The notes: a model not told the origin generated them from the sequence alone. A stretch of 64,000 bases of DNA from Anaerolineaceae bacterium (GCA_002702065.1 NZXX01000013.1:1-64000), one strand, 5' to 3'. Numbered from the stretch's first letter, positions 34,229 through 42,948 are shown. Program-made: numbers and translations.

Positions 34229-35395
34229 TCAGGTGGTGGATATGCGCATTTGCCGGGTCTGCTGCCATGCCTGCCACCCTGCCGGGGCCACCATCCACAA
34301 CACCGCCAGCATCACCACCGCCGAGATCAGGCACCAGGTACACACCGCGCCGATGACGAAGGGCTCCAGGAAGGTGAGGTAGATCGAGAACACCGTACCG
34401 GCCAGCGCCATGCCGAACAAGGCCAGCCGGGGCAGCGGACTGTCCAGGCGGTCACCCAGCAGCCACACCCCCAGAATCAGCACGTAGCCGACCAGACCAA
34501 TCACGCCAATTGGCACACCAAAAATCTGGGCATAGGCGCTTTGCTGCACCGCGTTACAGTTGCCCACCGCGCCGCAGGTGGCCTCAGTCTGGGTCAGCTC
34601 GACATAAGCCAGATACCCGGCGTCGATCAGGCCGACGATGGCCAGCGGCAGCACAATGCCACGAGGGCCCTGCCGCATCAGCAGATAGCCCGCCACCACG
34701 AGGCCGATCAACATGCCCCACGCCAGCCAACCCGCCACCGCTTCTGTCTGAACAGCCAGCGACAACGCCAACAGTCCGCCAGCCCCCACCGCGATCAGAC
34801 CAGCCAGACGCACCAGCCGCGTTGAAGGCCGCCGCGCCAGCACCGCGATCAGGCTCACGATCAGCCCGGCCAGCACGACCAGCGCCAGTCCATTCGCCAG
34901 CGAATCGGTCGTGGAGGCCGGTGTGATTGCTCCGGCAGGGGCAGCAGGCTGCGCCTCCCCGGAGCCGGATTGAGACAGATACAACATATATGCCTCGCGC
35001 AGACCGGGGAACGCGGGCAGGTCGATGCCACCGCGTGCCAGCCCGTTTTCGACAATGCCGCCCATGTAGGCCGGAATCTCGCCCGATCCAGTCAGAATCT
35101 GCTCGTCAATGACCAGCATGGGCACCACCCAGTTGCTGCGCGGAATCTGGTAATACTGGTAGGCGGACTGGGCCAGCGACTGTCCCCCCTCGGTCGTCAC
35201 GTCGACATACAGCACTTGCAGTTGATCGCCAAACTGATCCTGCACAACCGGCAGGTAATTGTTCATCACCTCGTGGCAGTGCGGGCAGGTCGGCGAGTAG
35301 AAGAACACCGCATAGGCCACCGGTTGCGCCTGGGCCGCCAGCGCCGTACCGGATAGCAGCAGCATGAGAAGCAGCAGCACACATTTTTTGATCAT
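34229..35395 (-). CDS. Thioredoxin-VKOR fusion for disulphide formation
   Basis: A 388-residue membrane protein. After an N-terminal signal or anchor (residues 1-22) comes an extracytoplasmic thioredoxin fold with C-P-H-C (Cys37, Cys40). A disordered linker and then a four- to five-helix VKOR domain follow, with a loop cysteine pair (Cys274, Cys280) and the quinone-site C-T-W-C (352-355). It should oxidise secreted thiols and pass electrons to quinone. The thioredoxin precedes VKOR here, while many bacterial fusions have it after. It fits a cell that secretes many Cys-containing proteins. Confidence 0.88.
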   Translation of the reverse strand: MIKKCVLLLLMLLLSGTALAAQAQPVAYAVFFYSPTCPHCHEVMNNYLPVVQDQFGDQLQVLYVDVTTEGGQSLAQSAYQYYQIPRSNWVVPMLVIDEQILTGSGEIPAYMGGIVENGLARGGIDLPAFPGLREAYMLYLSQSGSGEAQPAAPAGAITPASTTDSLANGLALVVLAGLIVSLIAVLARRPSTRLVRLAGLIAVGAGGLLALSLAVQTEAVAGWLAWGMLIGLVVAGYLLMRQGPRGIVLPLAIVGLIDAGYLAYVELTQTEATCGAVGNCNAVQQSAYAQIFGVPIGVIGLVGYVLILGVWLLGDRLDSPLPRLALFGMALAGTVFSIYLTFLEPFVIGAVCTWCLISAVVMLAVLWMVAPAGWQAWQQTRQMRISTT

Positions 35396-35557
35396 GTCAA
35401 ATGACCTCTAGCCTTTTCCTCCCCGCATTATGTGCTGGCAGCCCAGTCACCGACCAGTGACCATGCTCACCCTGCCGGTAAACATCTGGCCCAAAATGTC
35501 GTTAACCTGCCATTAACGCGCCTTCGTTACAATCGTCACCAAATGGAGGAGGATGTC

Positions 35558-36694
35558 ATGGGGCAAATGCGGCGAACAATGCTGATCGTGGGTGGAGCAG
35601 GTATCCTGATCGGCGCAGGCAGGCTGCTATCATCGAGGCGGCGGCGCCAGCGGCGGGCTACCTACCCGATCCCGGCATCGCTGGTGATCCAGCCCATCGA
35701 GGAAGCCGCCATCACCCGCATGGCCGATGGCCGTTTCGAGCTGCAACTCGCTCAGTCCGCCGACCAGGTCCGGGTGTATGCTGGTCCATCACCGGACACC
35801 ATCGACCGCAGTCAACCCGTTGCAGAAGCGGCGCATACGGACCACCTGATTTTGAACCTTGCCGGCGACATGGCCCGGCCCTACTTTGAAATTGTCCGCG
35901 ATCAACAACCTGCCCTCTTGATTGCGGAGCGCATTCTGCCGCTGGAGGGGATCGCCAACATGCGCGACATCGGCGGCTACCGCACCGAGGATGGCCTGCG
36001 CGTGCGCTGGGGTCAGGTGTATCGCACCGGGTCGCTGGCAGGGGCGACTGATGCGGACCTGCAACTGCTCACGGACCTGAACATCCGGCTGGTGTGTGAT
36101 TTGCGTACCGTCGATGAAGTCATCAGCGGGCCCGACCGCCTGCCCGTAAATATGGCGCCCGTTTATCGGCACCTGCCTGTCGACACCGGTGCGCAAACAT
36201 CCCGGCAGATGCGCGCTGTGCTGCTGAACCCCAGCAATTTGCAGGCGGTGATGGATGAAGCCTATACGTATCATATGATCGAGCAGAACAGCGCGGTGAT
36301 CGGCGAGACGCTGGCGGCGCTGGCCAATCCGGTCAACCTGCCCGTGATTATCCACTGCACGGCGGGCAAAGACCGTACCGGCATCATCATTGCCCTGCTG
36401 CTGGCGCTGCTGGGGGTGCCGGATGAGACGATCCTCGCAGATTACAGCCTGAGTAATTACTACTTCGCTGCCTTTCGCGATTACATCGCCAGCAAGTTCA
36501 AACAACCGCAGGCCTTCCTGATGGGTATTCAGGTTGATGACCTGCAACCCCTGCTGACAGCTAATCCGGAAACCATGCGCCGGACGCTGGTCTACGTGCG
36601 CGAAAACTATGGCTCGGTCGAGCATTACCTGGCCCAGAAGGCAGATATCGACGCGGCAACGGTGGCAAAAATCCGCGACAATCTGCTGGTATAA
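35558..36694 (+). CDS. Membrane-anchored tyrosine phosphatase (Y_phosphatase3 family)
   Basis: A 378-residue protein with a short hydrophobic N-terminal segment (residues 8-20) followed by many Arg. A beta-sandwich-like region of about 100 residues comes next, then a protein tyrosine/serine phosphatase domain. The catalytic P-loop is H-C-T-A-G-K-D-R-T-G. N-M-R-D-I-G-G-Y-R-T before it is typical of the bacterial family. ATG 35558 is selected because GGAGGAGG stands five bases upstream. It is divergent from the thioredoxin-VKOR gene. The substrate is unknown. Confidence 0.88.
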   Translation: MGQMRRTMLIVGGAGILIGAGRLLSSRRRRQRRATYPIPASLVIQPIEEAAITRMADGRFELQLAQSADQVRVYAGPSPDTIDRSQPVAEAAHTDHLILNLAGDMARPYFEIVRDQQPALLIAERILPLEGIANMRDIGGYRTEDGLRVRWGQVYRTGSLAGATDADLQLLTDLNIRLVCDLRTVDEVISGPDRLPVNMAPVYRHLPVDTGAQTSRQMRAVLLNPSNLQAVMDEAYTYHMIEQNSAVIGETLAALANPVNLPVIIHCTAGKDRTGIIIALLLALLGVPDETILADYSLSNYYFAAFRDYIASKFKQPQAFLMGIQVDDLQPLLTANPETMRRTLVYVRENYGSVEHYLAQKADIDAATVAKIRDNLLV

Positions 36695-36772
36695 GACACC
36701 AGAAAAGCCTGGCATCTATCCTTACGGTATTCGCTGGCTTTCAACTGACGACTGGTAACTGTCGACTTCCAA

Positions 36773-37342
36773 CTAATAAATCGTCTTCTTCTCATTGAGC
36801 ATCACAATAAACTGGTCAATGCGCTTCTGGCGGGTTTCCGGCTTTTTAGCCATGCTGATGCGATTGAGGATCGCAAAACGATTGCCGCTGGTGAGCTGCT
36901 CGAAAAAAGCCTTTGCTTCCGGGTTCTGGTCGAGCGCCTGCTGCAAGTCGTCCGGCACGGTCGCATTGGCTGGGGATGGGTAGGCCGCGTCCCAACGGCC
37001 ATCGGCTTTGGCGCGTTCAATTTCCTCAAGCCCTCTGGGGCGCATACGGCCCTGCTCGATCATAGCTTCTGCCCGGCCAACATTGATCTGTGACCACATG
37101 CTGCGGCGCCGACGCGGCGTAAAACGCTGCAACCAGTAGGTGTCATCCAGCTTGCGCGCCTGGCCGTCAATCCAGCCAAAGCACAGCGCCACCTCCACCC
37201 CTTCGGCATAATTCACCGTCTGAACACCGGTTCCCTTTTTGGCGAACTTCATCCAGATGCCCGGCGCTTCAAGGTGATGATCGTCCAGCCATGCTTCCCA
37301 CGCCTGCGCGTCTGCAAACGCCATGATCGGCAAATCTGCCAT
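36773..37342 (-). CDS. YdeI/OmpD-associated family protein
   Basis: A 189-residue soluble protein of the YdeI/OmpD-associated group: W-E-A-W-L-x-x-H-H near residue 14, E-G-V-E-V-A-L-C-F-G-W-I-D-G-Q, R-F-T-P-R-R-x-R-S-x-W-S near residue 75, and an R-I-x-x-A-K-K-P-E-T-R-x-K-R tail. The biochemical role is not known; it has been linked to stress tolerance in some bacteria. Single gene. Confidence 0.88.
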   Translation of the reverse strand: MADLPIMAFADAQAWEAWLDDHHLEAPGIWMKFAKKGTGVQTVNYAEGVEVALCFGWIDGQARKLDDTYWLQRFTPRRRRSMWSQINVGRAEAMIEQGRMRPRGLEEIERAKADGRWDAAYPSPANATVPDDLQQALDQNPEAKAFFEQLTSGNRFAILNRISMAKKPETRQKRIDQFIVMLNEKKTIY

Positions 37343-37406
37343 ATGCTTTCCTTTACGTGACAGAACATTTGTTCATATGAAAGTATAGCACAACTGCCCC
37401 GGAATC

Positions 37407-37445
37407 AAAAACCGCGCCCTGCTCAGTTGAACAAGACGCGGTTTA
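37407..37445 (-). terminator. Terminator after the small-protein cluster
   Basis: AAACCGCG (37410-37417) pairs with CGCGGTTT (37438-37445). On the minus strand the stem is followed by a U-rich stretch. It lies 24 bp past the stop at 37470. Confidence 0.75.
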
Positions 37446-37469
37446 ATGGTTCGGTACAACACCCGGACA

Positions 37470-37694
37470 TTATGCCCCCCTGCGGACGGTGTCATGCGGT
37501 GCCTGCGACGCGGGTTCGGCATGACCCAGGGTTTCGAGCTTGTGGATCAGGGCGTTGACCGCCCGGCGTGAAGCCGAGAGGACGATCGGTTCCTGTTTCG
37601 GAAGCCGCGCCAGCAAACGCTGATTCTCGCGCCAGGCGATGAGGGCTTCCTGCCGGTCTTTACCGACAGTCTGAATGCTGTTCTGGTCAAACAT
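37470..37694 (-). CDS. Small protein of a paralogous pair (A)
   Basis: A 74-residue basic helical protein starting M-F-D-Q-N-S-I-Q-T-V-G-K and then Q-E-A-L-I-A-W. It shares this N-terminal pattern (M-F-D-x-N, G-K, Q-E-x-L-I) with the gene directly upstream, and the two overlap by 8 bp. GGAG lies upstream of the ATG. Family and function are unknown. It is cotranscribed with two other small genes. Confidence 0.65.
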   Translation of the reverse strand: MFDQNSIQTVGKDRQEALIAWRENQRLLARLPKQEPIVLSASRRAVNALIHKLETLGHAEPASQAPHDTVRRGA

Positions 37695-37893
37695 GATTGT
37701 AGTTTCTCCGTTCGGTACTGACTTCGGGTTTGTTCTGATGTTTCAGGCCATCGCGCAGAAATTGCAGCAAGGCCACGATCTGACGTTGTGCACGCGGTTC
37801 TGCCAGCCGGGGCCGCGCGCTCTTCTGCCCCAGTTCGATCAATTCCTGCTGGTGTATCTTGCCCAACTGATTGAGCGTATTCGGGTCAAACAT
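37687..37893 (-). CDS. Small protein of a paralogous pair (B)
   Basis: A 68-residue basic protein starting M-F-D-P-N-T-L-N-Q-L-G-K and Q-E-L-I-E-L, clearly related at the N-terminus to the next gene, with which it overlaps by 8 bp. AGGAG precedes the ATG. The middle is rich in Arg, Gln and Leu (helix). No known family was recognised. Confidence 0.65.
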   Translation of the reverse strand: MFDPNTLNQLGKIHQQELIELGQKSARPRLAEPRAQRQIVALLQFLRDGLKHQNKPEVSTERRNYNHV

Positions 37894-37911
37894 TTCCAGG
37901 CTCCTTCTGCC

Positions 37912-38172
37912 TTATTCACTCACCATGTCAAATTCCAGCCGCTGATTGCCCAGCGCGGTCACCACCACGCCGTTCCGGTCCTGATGCAGGTACAACGCCT
38001 CCTGCGGGCGCACGATGACATCCTGCTGTCCGAGCGATACCCAGGCCATGCCGGTATTCACGCGGATCTGGCGAACCCCCTTCGGCAGTGTAAACACATC
38101 CCTGTCACTCAGGCTCATGTGCGCCTTGGCCGATTGTTCACCAAAAATGTTGTGGAGCTGAATGTCTGACAT
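37912..38172 (-). CDS. Small beta-rich protein, DUF2917-like
   Basis: An 86-residue protein resembling DUF2917 in layout: a short N-terminus, then V-R-Q-I-R-V-N-T-G-M-A-W-V-S-L-G-Q-Q-D and R-P-Q-E-A-L-Y-L, a cupin-like strand pattern. GGGGAGGAG stands before the ATG, the strongest ribosome site in this cluster. It leads a three-gene operon with the M-F-D-x-N paralogues. The function is unknown. Confidence 0.65.
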   Translation of the reverse strand: MSDIQLHNIFGEQSAKAHMSLSDRDVFTLPKGVRQIRVNTGMAWVSLGQQDVIVRPQEALYLHQDRNGVVVTALGNQRLEFDMVSE

Positions 38173-38251
38173 GATGTAATTCTCCTCCCCTAACGCATAT
38201 GTCTACTTTACGCAGCAAACGCCGAGAAATCGCATACCACACGCAGAGAAC

Positions 38252-38279
38252 AGCATATATCAGAAATTATGCTTGTCAA
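38252..38279 (-). promoter_or_regulatory. Promoter of the small-protein cluster
   Basis: On the minus strand TTGACA (38279-38274) and TATGCT (38257-38252) are 16 bp apart. Two copies of GGGTCATA on the plus strand (38290-38297, 38300-38307), 10 bp from start to start, sit immediately upstream of the -35. They may be an activator site. Confidence 0.55.
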
Positions 38280-38307
38280 GCATTTATTTGGGTCATAAAG
38301 GGTCATA

Positions 38308-38500
38308 CCCCACAAATTAGGGGTTAAGATGGAGGATGACATCCGTCAATGGTCGCAGATGTATCCGTCTTTTGGCGGAGAAAACGCCGAATCGGCGACA
38401 CATCCCCCTAGCAATGCGGGGGTGCTCGTAGCGTATGTCAACCAGGGTTATTTGATCTGTGGCACAATAGGGACAAGTGCAGTGAGCATACCACCCGCAA
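38308..38500. other. Intergenic stretch with a C5/G5 stem-loop
   Basis: No gene is supported. CCCCC and GGGGG around TAGCAATGC (about 38404-38422) could form a stem after the stop of the 38501-39187 gene, but no U-tract follows. Confidence 0.4.
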
Positions 38501-39187
38501 CTAATTCCCTAGCAGAAAGCGTTTATCACCGCGTGCCCAACCCGTATAGAGTTTCAGGTCGCCAACGGACTTTAAGTAATAGAGGGTGCCTGCCTGCACA
38601 TCATCTAGACCGTATAGCGCCAGCAGCGCAGCAAAATCTGCAAACGACTCATCCAGTTCGCTAAATGAATGAATAATCATCAGTGCATGTTGCGCGTTAA
38701 AGGTCTGGCTGGCTGCAATGGCGGGTGATGCCAACCGGTGCAGCAGTTGATAGCGAATCGTATCCGGAATGGCGCGAGGCAGCCCGATGTGTTCCAGTAT
38801 GGTCGACAGTCGCCGCTCACGATTGACGCTGCCTGTGTGCCACCGGGCAATGGTTGGGCCGAGTGTCTCGCTGACTTTGCCTTCGACAGCAACACATAGC
38901 GCACCTTCCCTGCTCTTTGCCTGGGCAAACAGATCGTTGTGTGACGCCTTCCCACTCCCCGGCATCCGCACCTGATATTCCACCCAGCCTTTTGTGAGGG
39001 TCGCGTTTGTGAAATGCGGTCGCAGCAAATCATCAATTTCAGGCGGAAACCCCTGTGCATCCTCCCATGAATGCGCCAGTGCCCACGCCGAATATCCGGG
39101 CTTCCACTGTTTTTCTGGCTCTTGCAACGACCATTTCCAGTCTTCGGCCTTGCTGGTCGGTTTGCCATTCACCCAAAAAATGGACAT
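38501..39187 (-). CDS. Hypothetical protein with possible nuclease-like core
   Basis: A 228-residue soluble protein. The N-terminal part has W-V-N-G-K-P-T-S-K-A-E-D-W-K-W and S-W-E-D-A-Q-G-F-P. A central stretch D-L-F-A-Q-A...L-C-V-A-V-E-G-K-V-S-E contains an E-x-K resembling a PD-(D/E)xK metal site; this is weak evidence. The C-terminus (L-Y-Y-L-K-S-V-G-D) is conserved-looking. GAGGGG precedes the ATG. It is probably an uncharacterised DUF family; the function is not assignable. Monocistronic. Confidence 0.6.
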   Translation of the reverse strand: MSIFWVNGKPTSKAEDWKWSLQEPEKQWKPGYSAWALAHSWEDAQGFPPEIDDLLRPHFTNATLTKGWVEYQVRMPGSGKASHNDLFAQAKSREGALCVAVEGKVSETLGPTIARWHTGSVNRERRLSTILEHIGLPRAIPDTIRYQLLHRLASPAIAASQTFNAQHALMIIHSFSELDESFADFAALLALYGLDDVQAGTLYYLKSVGDLKLYTGWARGDKRFLLGN

Positions 39188-39320
39188 GTACGATTTCCCC
39201 TCTCAACCAACATAGTCCGGCAGTATCCTGTCATTTTAGACCACGCGCATCAGTTTTACCGTATCCGGCGCACACAGGCGGGGTGGCAATAATTCTGTTT
39301 CACCCTGACGCGCTGGCGGG

Positions 39321-39444
39321 TTGACAGGAGTTTGGATACACTATTTTGTTGAGCAACATATTCAACACAAACTGAAGGAGGCTGTACACCGACCACTCAA
39401 CCGGGAAATTATTGTTTACGTTGAAATACCGCGTTTTTCGTAAA
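39321..39444 (+). promoter_or_regulatory. Upstream regulatory region of second sugar operon
   Basis: A TTGACA hexamer lies at 39321-39326. Two inverted repeats follow: TGTTGA/TCAACA around 39338-39370, and TTTACG (39415-39420) with CGTAAA (39439-39444). The second lies 20 bp before the binding-protein ATG. An exact -10 could not be fixed, so the promoter call is tentative. Confidence 0.35.
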
Positions 39445-39464
39445 AATACAGTGAGGTTTCGATT

Positions 39465-40775
39465 ATGTTGAAATCCCGATGGATTCTTACGCTCCTGATC
39501 GTCCTGCTGCTCACCCTCACCCCCGTCTCTGCGCAGGATGTCCCCAATCTTTCCATTGTCTGGTTCGCCTGGCCGCCGTGTGATCTGCTGACCTCGCTGG
39601 TAGCGGACTATCCGGATGCCAATGTCACCGTCAGCTGTGTGCCGCTCGACCAGTGGCACGACCAGATTTTTGCCGACTTCGCCGCACAGGGTGGCGCCGA
39701 TCTGCCGATCCTCGACAGCCAGTTTATGGGTGAAGCGGTCGCAGGCAGCCATGTCCTCAACCTGACAGAATGGATTCAGTCGACTCTGCCGCTGGATGAT
39801 TACAACCAGACCGCGCTCAACTACTATGCCGAAGTGCCCGTGGGCAGCGGCGAACTGTACTCCGTGCCGGTCATCACCGACACGCGGATGCTGGTCTACC
39901 GGCAGGACCTGTTCGAAAACGCCGATGTGCAGGCCGCCTATCAGGAAGCCACCGGCGAAGAACTGACCGTTCCGGAAACCTGGAGCCAGCTGCTTCAGAT
40001 TTCGCAATTCTTCAAAGATTCTGACTTCATCGACAACGGCTATGCCTCGCACTGGATCAACTCTGGTGATCTGGTACAGACCGCCTGGAATCATATCCTG
40101 TGGTCGTTCGGCGGCGAATTGTGGGACTCGGAAACCTATCAGGTCGAGGGTGTCCTCAATACCGATGTCGGCGTACAAGCGGTTGAATTCGCCCAGCAGT
40201 TGGTCGAAACCGGCCCGGTTGCCGTCTCTGGCTTTGGCTTCGACGAGACTGTCGGCACCATCTGCAACGGCTCCACCGCCATGATTGAAATCTGGTACGG
40301 CTTTGGCGGCGCGTTTACGGATGCTGCCACCTGTGGTGAAGCCGACAACCTCGGTTTCGCGGTGGTGCCCGGTGAGGTCGAACACTTCATCAGCCTCGGT
40401 GGTCAGGGCATGAGCGTCAGCTCCTACTCCGAAAATCAGGATGCGGCGCTGGCCTTCATCGCCTGGCTGCAATCCGATGAGGTTCAGACGCGCTGGGTCG
40501 AGGGCGGCGGTTTCCCCGGACGTACCTCCATCCTGCAAAGCGACGCTTTCCTCAACGCAGCGCCCTACAACCCGACCTTTGCGGAAGCGTTCACCTACGT
40601 CAAGGACTTCTGGAATATACCCGAATACAACCAGCTTCTGGGTATTCAGGGTGAGTACCTGAACCTCGCCGTTTCCGGCCAGATGGACGCCCGCGAAGCG
40701 CTCGATCTGATCGCTGAGGAACAGCAGGAAGTGCTCGACGACGCCTATCCGGACGGCCCACCGGCCTCCGGGTGA
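39465..40775 (+). CDS. Secreted carbohydrate-binding protein of second CUT1 system
   Basis: A 436-residue secreted solute-binding protein. It has a Sec signal (M-L-K-S-R, leucine-rich core, V-S-A-Q) and no lipobox. The mature N-terminus L-S-I-V-W-F-A-W-P-P-C-D is followed by W-H-D-Q-I-F-A-D-F-A-A-Q-G-G-A-D. Hinge and cleft motifs T-D-T-R-M-L-V-Y-R and V-P-E-T-W-S-Q-L are typical of family 1. Two or more cysteines in the mature part may form disulphides. It is the first gene of the operon that carries two permeases and, after an interruption, two ATPases. The sugar is not known. Confidence 0.88.
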   Translation: MLKSRWILTLLIVLLLTLTPVSAQDVPNLSIVWFAWPPCDLLTSLVADYPDANVTVSCVPLDQWHDQIFADFAAQGGADLPILDSQFMGEAVAGSHVLNLTEWIQSTLPLDDYNQTALNYYAEVPVGSGELYSVPVITDTRMLVYRQDLFENADVQAAYQEATGEELTVPETWSQLLQISQFFKDSDFIDNGYASHWINSGDLVQTAWNHILWSFGGELWDSETYQVEGVLNTDVGVQAVEFAQQLVETGPVAVSGFGFDETVGTICNGSTAMIEIWYGFGGAFTDAATCGEADNLGFAVVPGEVEHFISLGGQGMSVSSYSENQDAALAFIAWLQSDEVQTRWVEGGGFPGRTSILQSDAFLNAAPYNPTFAEAFTYVKDFWNIPEYNQLLGIQGEYLNLAVSGQMDAREALDLIAEEQQEVLDDAYPDGPPASG

Positions 40776-40792
40776 TGCATTAAATGTTGAAT

Positions 40793-40877
40793 ACCTCACC
40801 CCCGTCTCACTGCGCGTTCCACCCCCTTCCATCGCATGGACAAGGGCAAGACAATCGCAGGTTGGCAGGGGTGAGGT
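40793..40877 (+). repeat. CCTCACCCC...GGGGTGAGG intercistronic palindromic element
   Basis: An 85-bp element begins ACCTCACCC and ends GGGGTGAGGT, with an inner hairpin (CCCTTCCAT/ATGG...AGGG). It lies 18 bp after the binding-protein stop. The same type of element lies after another binding-protein gene at 62213. Confidence 0.7.
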
Positions 40878-40966
40878 GTCAGTTCCCGATGAAATATTTC
40901 AGTAGCTGAAGCCCACCATTTTTATCTTTTGACTTCTTGTTCTTGCCGTTTTTGGGAGTGCCATCG

Positions 40967-41923
40967 ATGGCCGACACGCAACTGGCACAGCGCCCCACTG
41001 CCCCACCCAGCAACCTGCGCCCCCGTTTCAGCTGGCTGACGGATCGCTGGCTAGCGGTCTCCTTTATCACGCCGACGCTGGCAATCTTGCTGTTCATCAG
41101 CATCTTTCCGCTGGTATGGTCGCTCTATCTTAGCTTTACCGACTGGTCGGTCATTCGTGACGCCGCCGTAGACCCCTCGACACAGTGGGTCGGCACGGCC
41201 AACTACGTCGACCTGCTGACGGACCGGCGCACATGGGAGCGCTTCATCGTCACCGGGCAGTTCGTGGTCCCGGCGGTCACGCTGGAACTGCTGATCGGCT
41301 TTGGGGTGGCGATGCTGCTCAACCGGCGCTTTACCGGACGCGGCCTCATCATGACGCTGATGCTGGTGCCGATGATGCTGTCGCCGGTGGTGGTGGCGCT
41401 GTTCTGGCGCTTCATGATGCAGGGTGAAGGCGTCCTCAATTACTACGTCGTCAATCTGCTGCAACAGCCGCCGGTGCTGTGGCTGACCGACCGCAACATC
41501 GTTATCTGGTCGCTGGTGCTGGTCGATGTATGGATGTGGACACCCTTCATGATGCTGATGTCGCTGGCGGGGTTATCCGCCGTACCCCGCTATCTGTACG
41601 AAGCCGCCGCGGTCGACCGGGCCGGGGCATGGTTCCGCTTCCGCCATATCACCCTGCCAATGGTGACACCGCTGCTGCTGATCGCCATTATCTTCCGCAC
41701 AATGGACGCCTACAAGCTGTTCGATCAGGCGTTTGTGCTGCTGGGCAACCGGGGTGGACCGGGGCGCGCCGGGCAAACCGCTGCCCTGTGGGTATATGAA
41801 GAAGCCTTCACCAACTGGAACACCGGCTCGGCGTCGGCACTGGGTTACATCATGCTGATCGTGATTATCGCGCTGGCGAATCTGTTTATCCGCGCACTCA
41901 ACGCCACCAAGGGGGCTGAATAA
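40967..41923 (+). CDS. CUT1 sugar ABC permease, MalF type
   Basis: A 318-residue permease with six transmembrane segments. The ATPase-contact loop reads Y-E-A-A-A-V-D-R-A-G-A-W, followed by I-T-L-P-M-V-T-P. The D-R in place of the usual D-G is unusual. ATG 40967 is taken because GGGAG lies at correct distance; the frame is open to a TTG at 40937. It pairs with the next permease. Confidence 0.9.
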   Translation: MADTQLAQRPTAPPSNLRPRFSWLTDRWLAVSFITPTLAILLFISIFPLVWSLYLSFTDWSVIRDAAVDPSTQWVGTANYVDLLTDRRTWERFIVTGQFVVPAVTLELLIGFGVAMLLNRRFTGRGLIMTLMLVPMMLSPVVVALFWRFMMQGEGVLNYYVVNLLQQPPVLWLTDRNIVIWSLVLVDVWMWTPFMMLMSLAGLSAVPRYLYEAAAVDRAGAWFRFRHITLPMVTPLLLIAIIFRTMDAYKLFDQAFVLLGNRGGPGRAGQTAALWVYEEAFTNWNTGSASALGYIMLIVIIALANLFIRALNATKGAE

Positions 41924-41957
41924 TGAATCGATTGCTGCTGCCTTTTGGGGCGATACA

Positions 41958-41975
41958 GGCGACACATGTGTCGCC
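41958..41975. repeat. 18-bp GGCGACACA palindrome (REP-like)
   Basis: GGCGACACA is followed directly by its reverse complement, with GGGGCG to the left and GCTAC to the right. It resembles the GTAGGGGCG family at 29440 and 44613 and lies between the two permease genes. Confidence 0.65.
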
Positions 41976-42011
41976 GCTACAACCGATACCAAACAGACAG
42001 GGGTAAACGAC

Positions 42012-42905
42012 ATGGCAGGCGCACAAGACAACACGCTGCTGCGGCGCGTCGGGTTCTGGGTCACGCTGGCGGTGGTCTTTTTCTTCTTCATGTTTCCGCT
42101 GTACTGGATCGCGGTTTCGTCCATCAAGACGCGCGCCGATGTCATCAGCACTACGCCGACCTACATTCCGTTTCTGCAATTCGAGCCGACGCTGGATAAT
42201 TACGCCTCGGTGCTGATCGGCGGCACGGTCGAGAGCGAAACCGGCGTGCGTGCCTCGGCAGACCTGAGCGTGTTCCGCGACCGGCTGGTAAACAGCGTTA
42301 TCATCGCCGGGACATCGACGCTGCTGGCGGTGGGACTCGGCACGCTGACGGCCTATGCGGTGTCCCGATTCCGCATTCCCGCCGAGAGTGACCTGATGTT
42401 CTTTATCCTCAGCACCCGCATGCTGCCGCCGGTAGTCGTGCTGATTCCGATCTTCCTGCTGTTCAGCGACCTGAAACTGAACAACAGTTATCTGGGGATT
42501 ATCCTGTTGTACACCACGTTCAACGTGCCGTTCGTCGTCTGGATGATGAAGGGCTTCTTTGACGAAATCCCGGTGGAGTATGAAGAAGCGGCCATGATCG
42601 ACGGTTATTCACGGCTGGAGGCGATCTGGAAAATCGTCATTCCCGAAGCGATCCCGGCGATGGCGGCGACAGCGGGTTTCAGCGCGATTGTGGCGTGGAA
42701 CGAATTTGTGCTGGCGAACCTGCTCAACCGCGATTATGCGGCGACGGTTCCGCCCTGGCTGAACAGCATTATCGGCGTGGGCGCGGTGGAATGGGGCCGG
42801 TTGGCGGCGGCTTCGGTCGTGTTCGTCATCCCGATTGTGGTCTTCACGTTTCTGGTGCGCAACTACCTGTTGCGCGGCGTGACGTTTGGCGCGGTGCGAC
42901 GGTAG
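42012..42905 (+). CDS. CUT1 sugar ABC permease, MalG type
   Basis: A 297-residue permease with six transmembrane segments. The EAA loop is E-E-A-A-M-I-D-G-Y-S-R-L. The C-terminus is R-G-V-T-F-G-A-V-R-R. It starts 88 bp after the MalF-type gene, with a palindrome in between. Its natural ATPase partners are encoded 1.8 kb downstream, beyond a toxin-antitoxin pair and a metal exporter. Confidence 0.92.
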   Translation: MAGAQDNTLLRRVGFWVTLAVVFFFFMFPLYWIAVSSIKTRADVISTTPTYIPFLQFEPTLDNYASVLIGGTVESETGVRASADLSVFRDRLVNSVIIAGTSTLLAVGLGTLTAYAVSRFRIPAESDLMFFILSTRMLPPVVVLIPIFLLFSDLKLNNSYLGIILLYTTFNVPFVVWMMKGFFDEIPVEYEEAAMIDGYSRLEAIWKIVIPEAIPAMAATAGFSAIVAWNEFVLANLLNRDYAATVPPWLNSIIGVGAVEWGRLAAASVVFVIPIVVFTFLVRNYLLRGVTFGAVRR

Positions 42906-42948
42906 TCGATCAAGTTGTACTATAATGGCAGAGGAGTGAGACACAGGT

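Noticed and set aside
38404..38422. Strong terminator after the 38501-39187 gene
   Set aside because: A C5/G5 stem is present but no U-tract follows, so it is not called as a terminator.
39300..40832. Minus-strand open frame of 510 codons
   Set aside because: Mirror of the secreted binding-protein gene 39465-40775, which has a clear signal peptide and family motifs.
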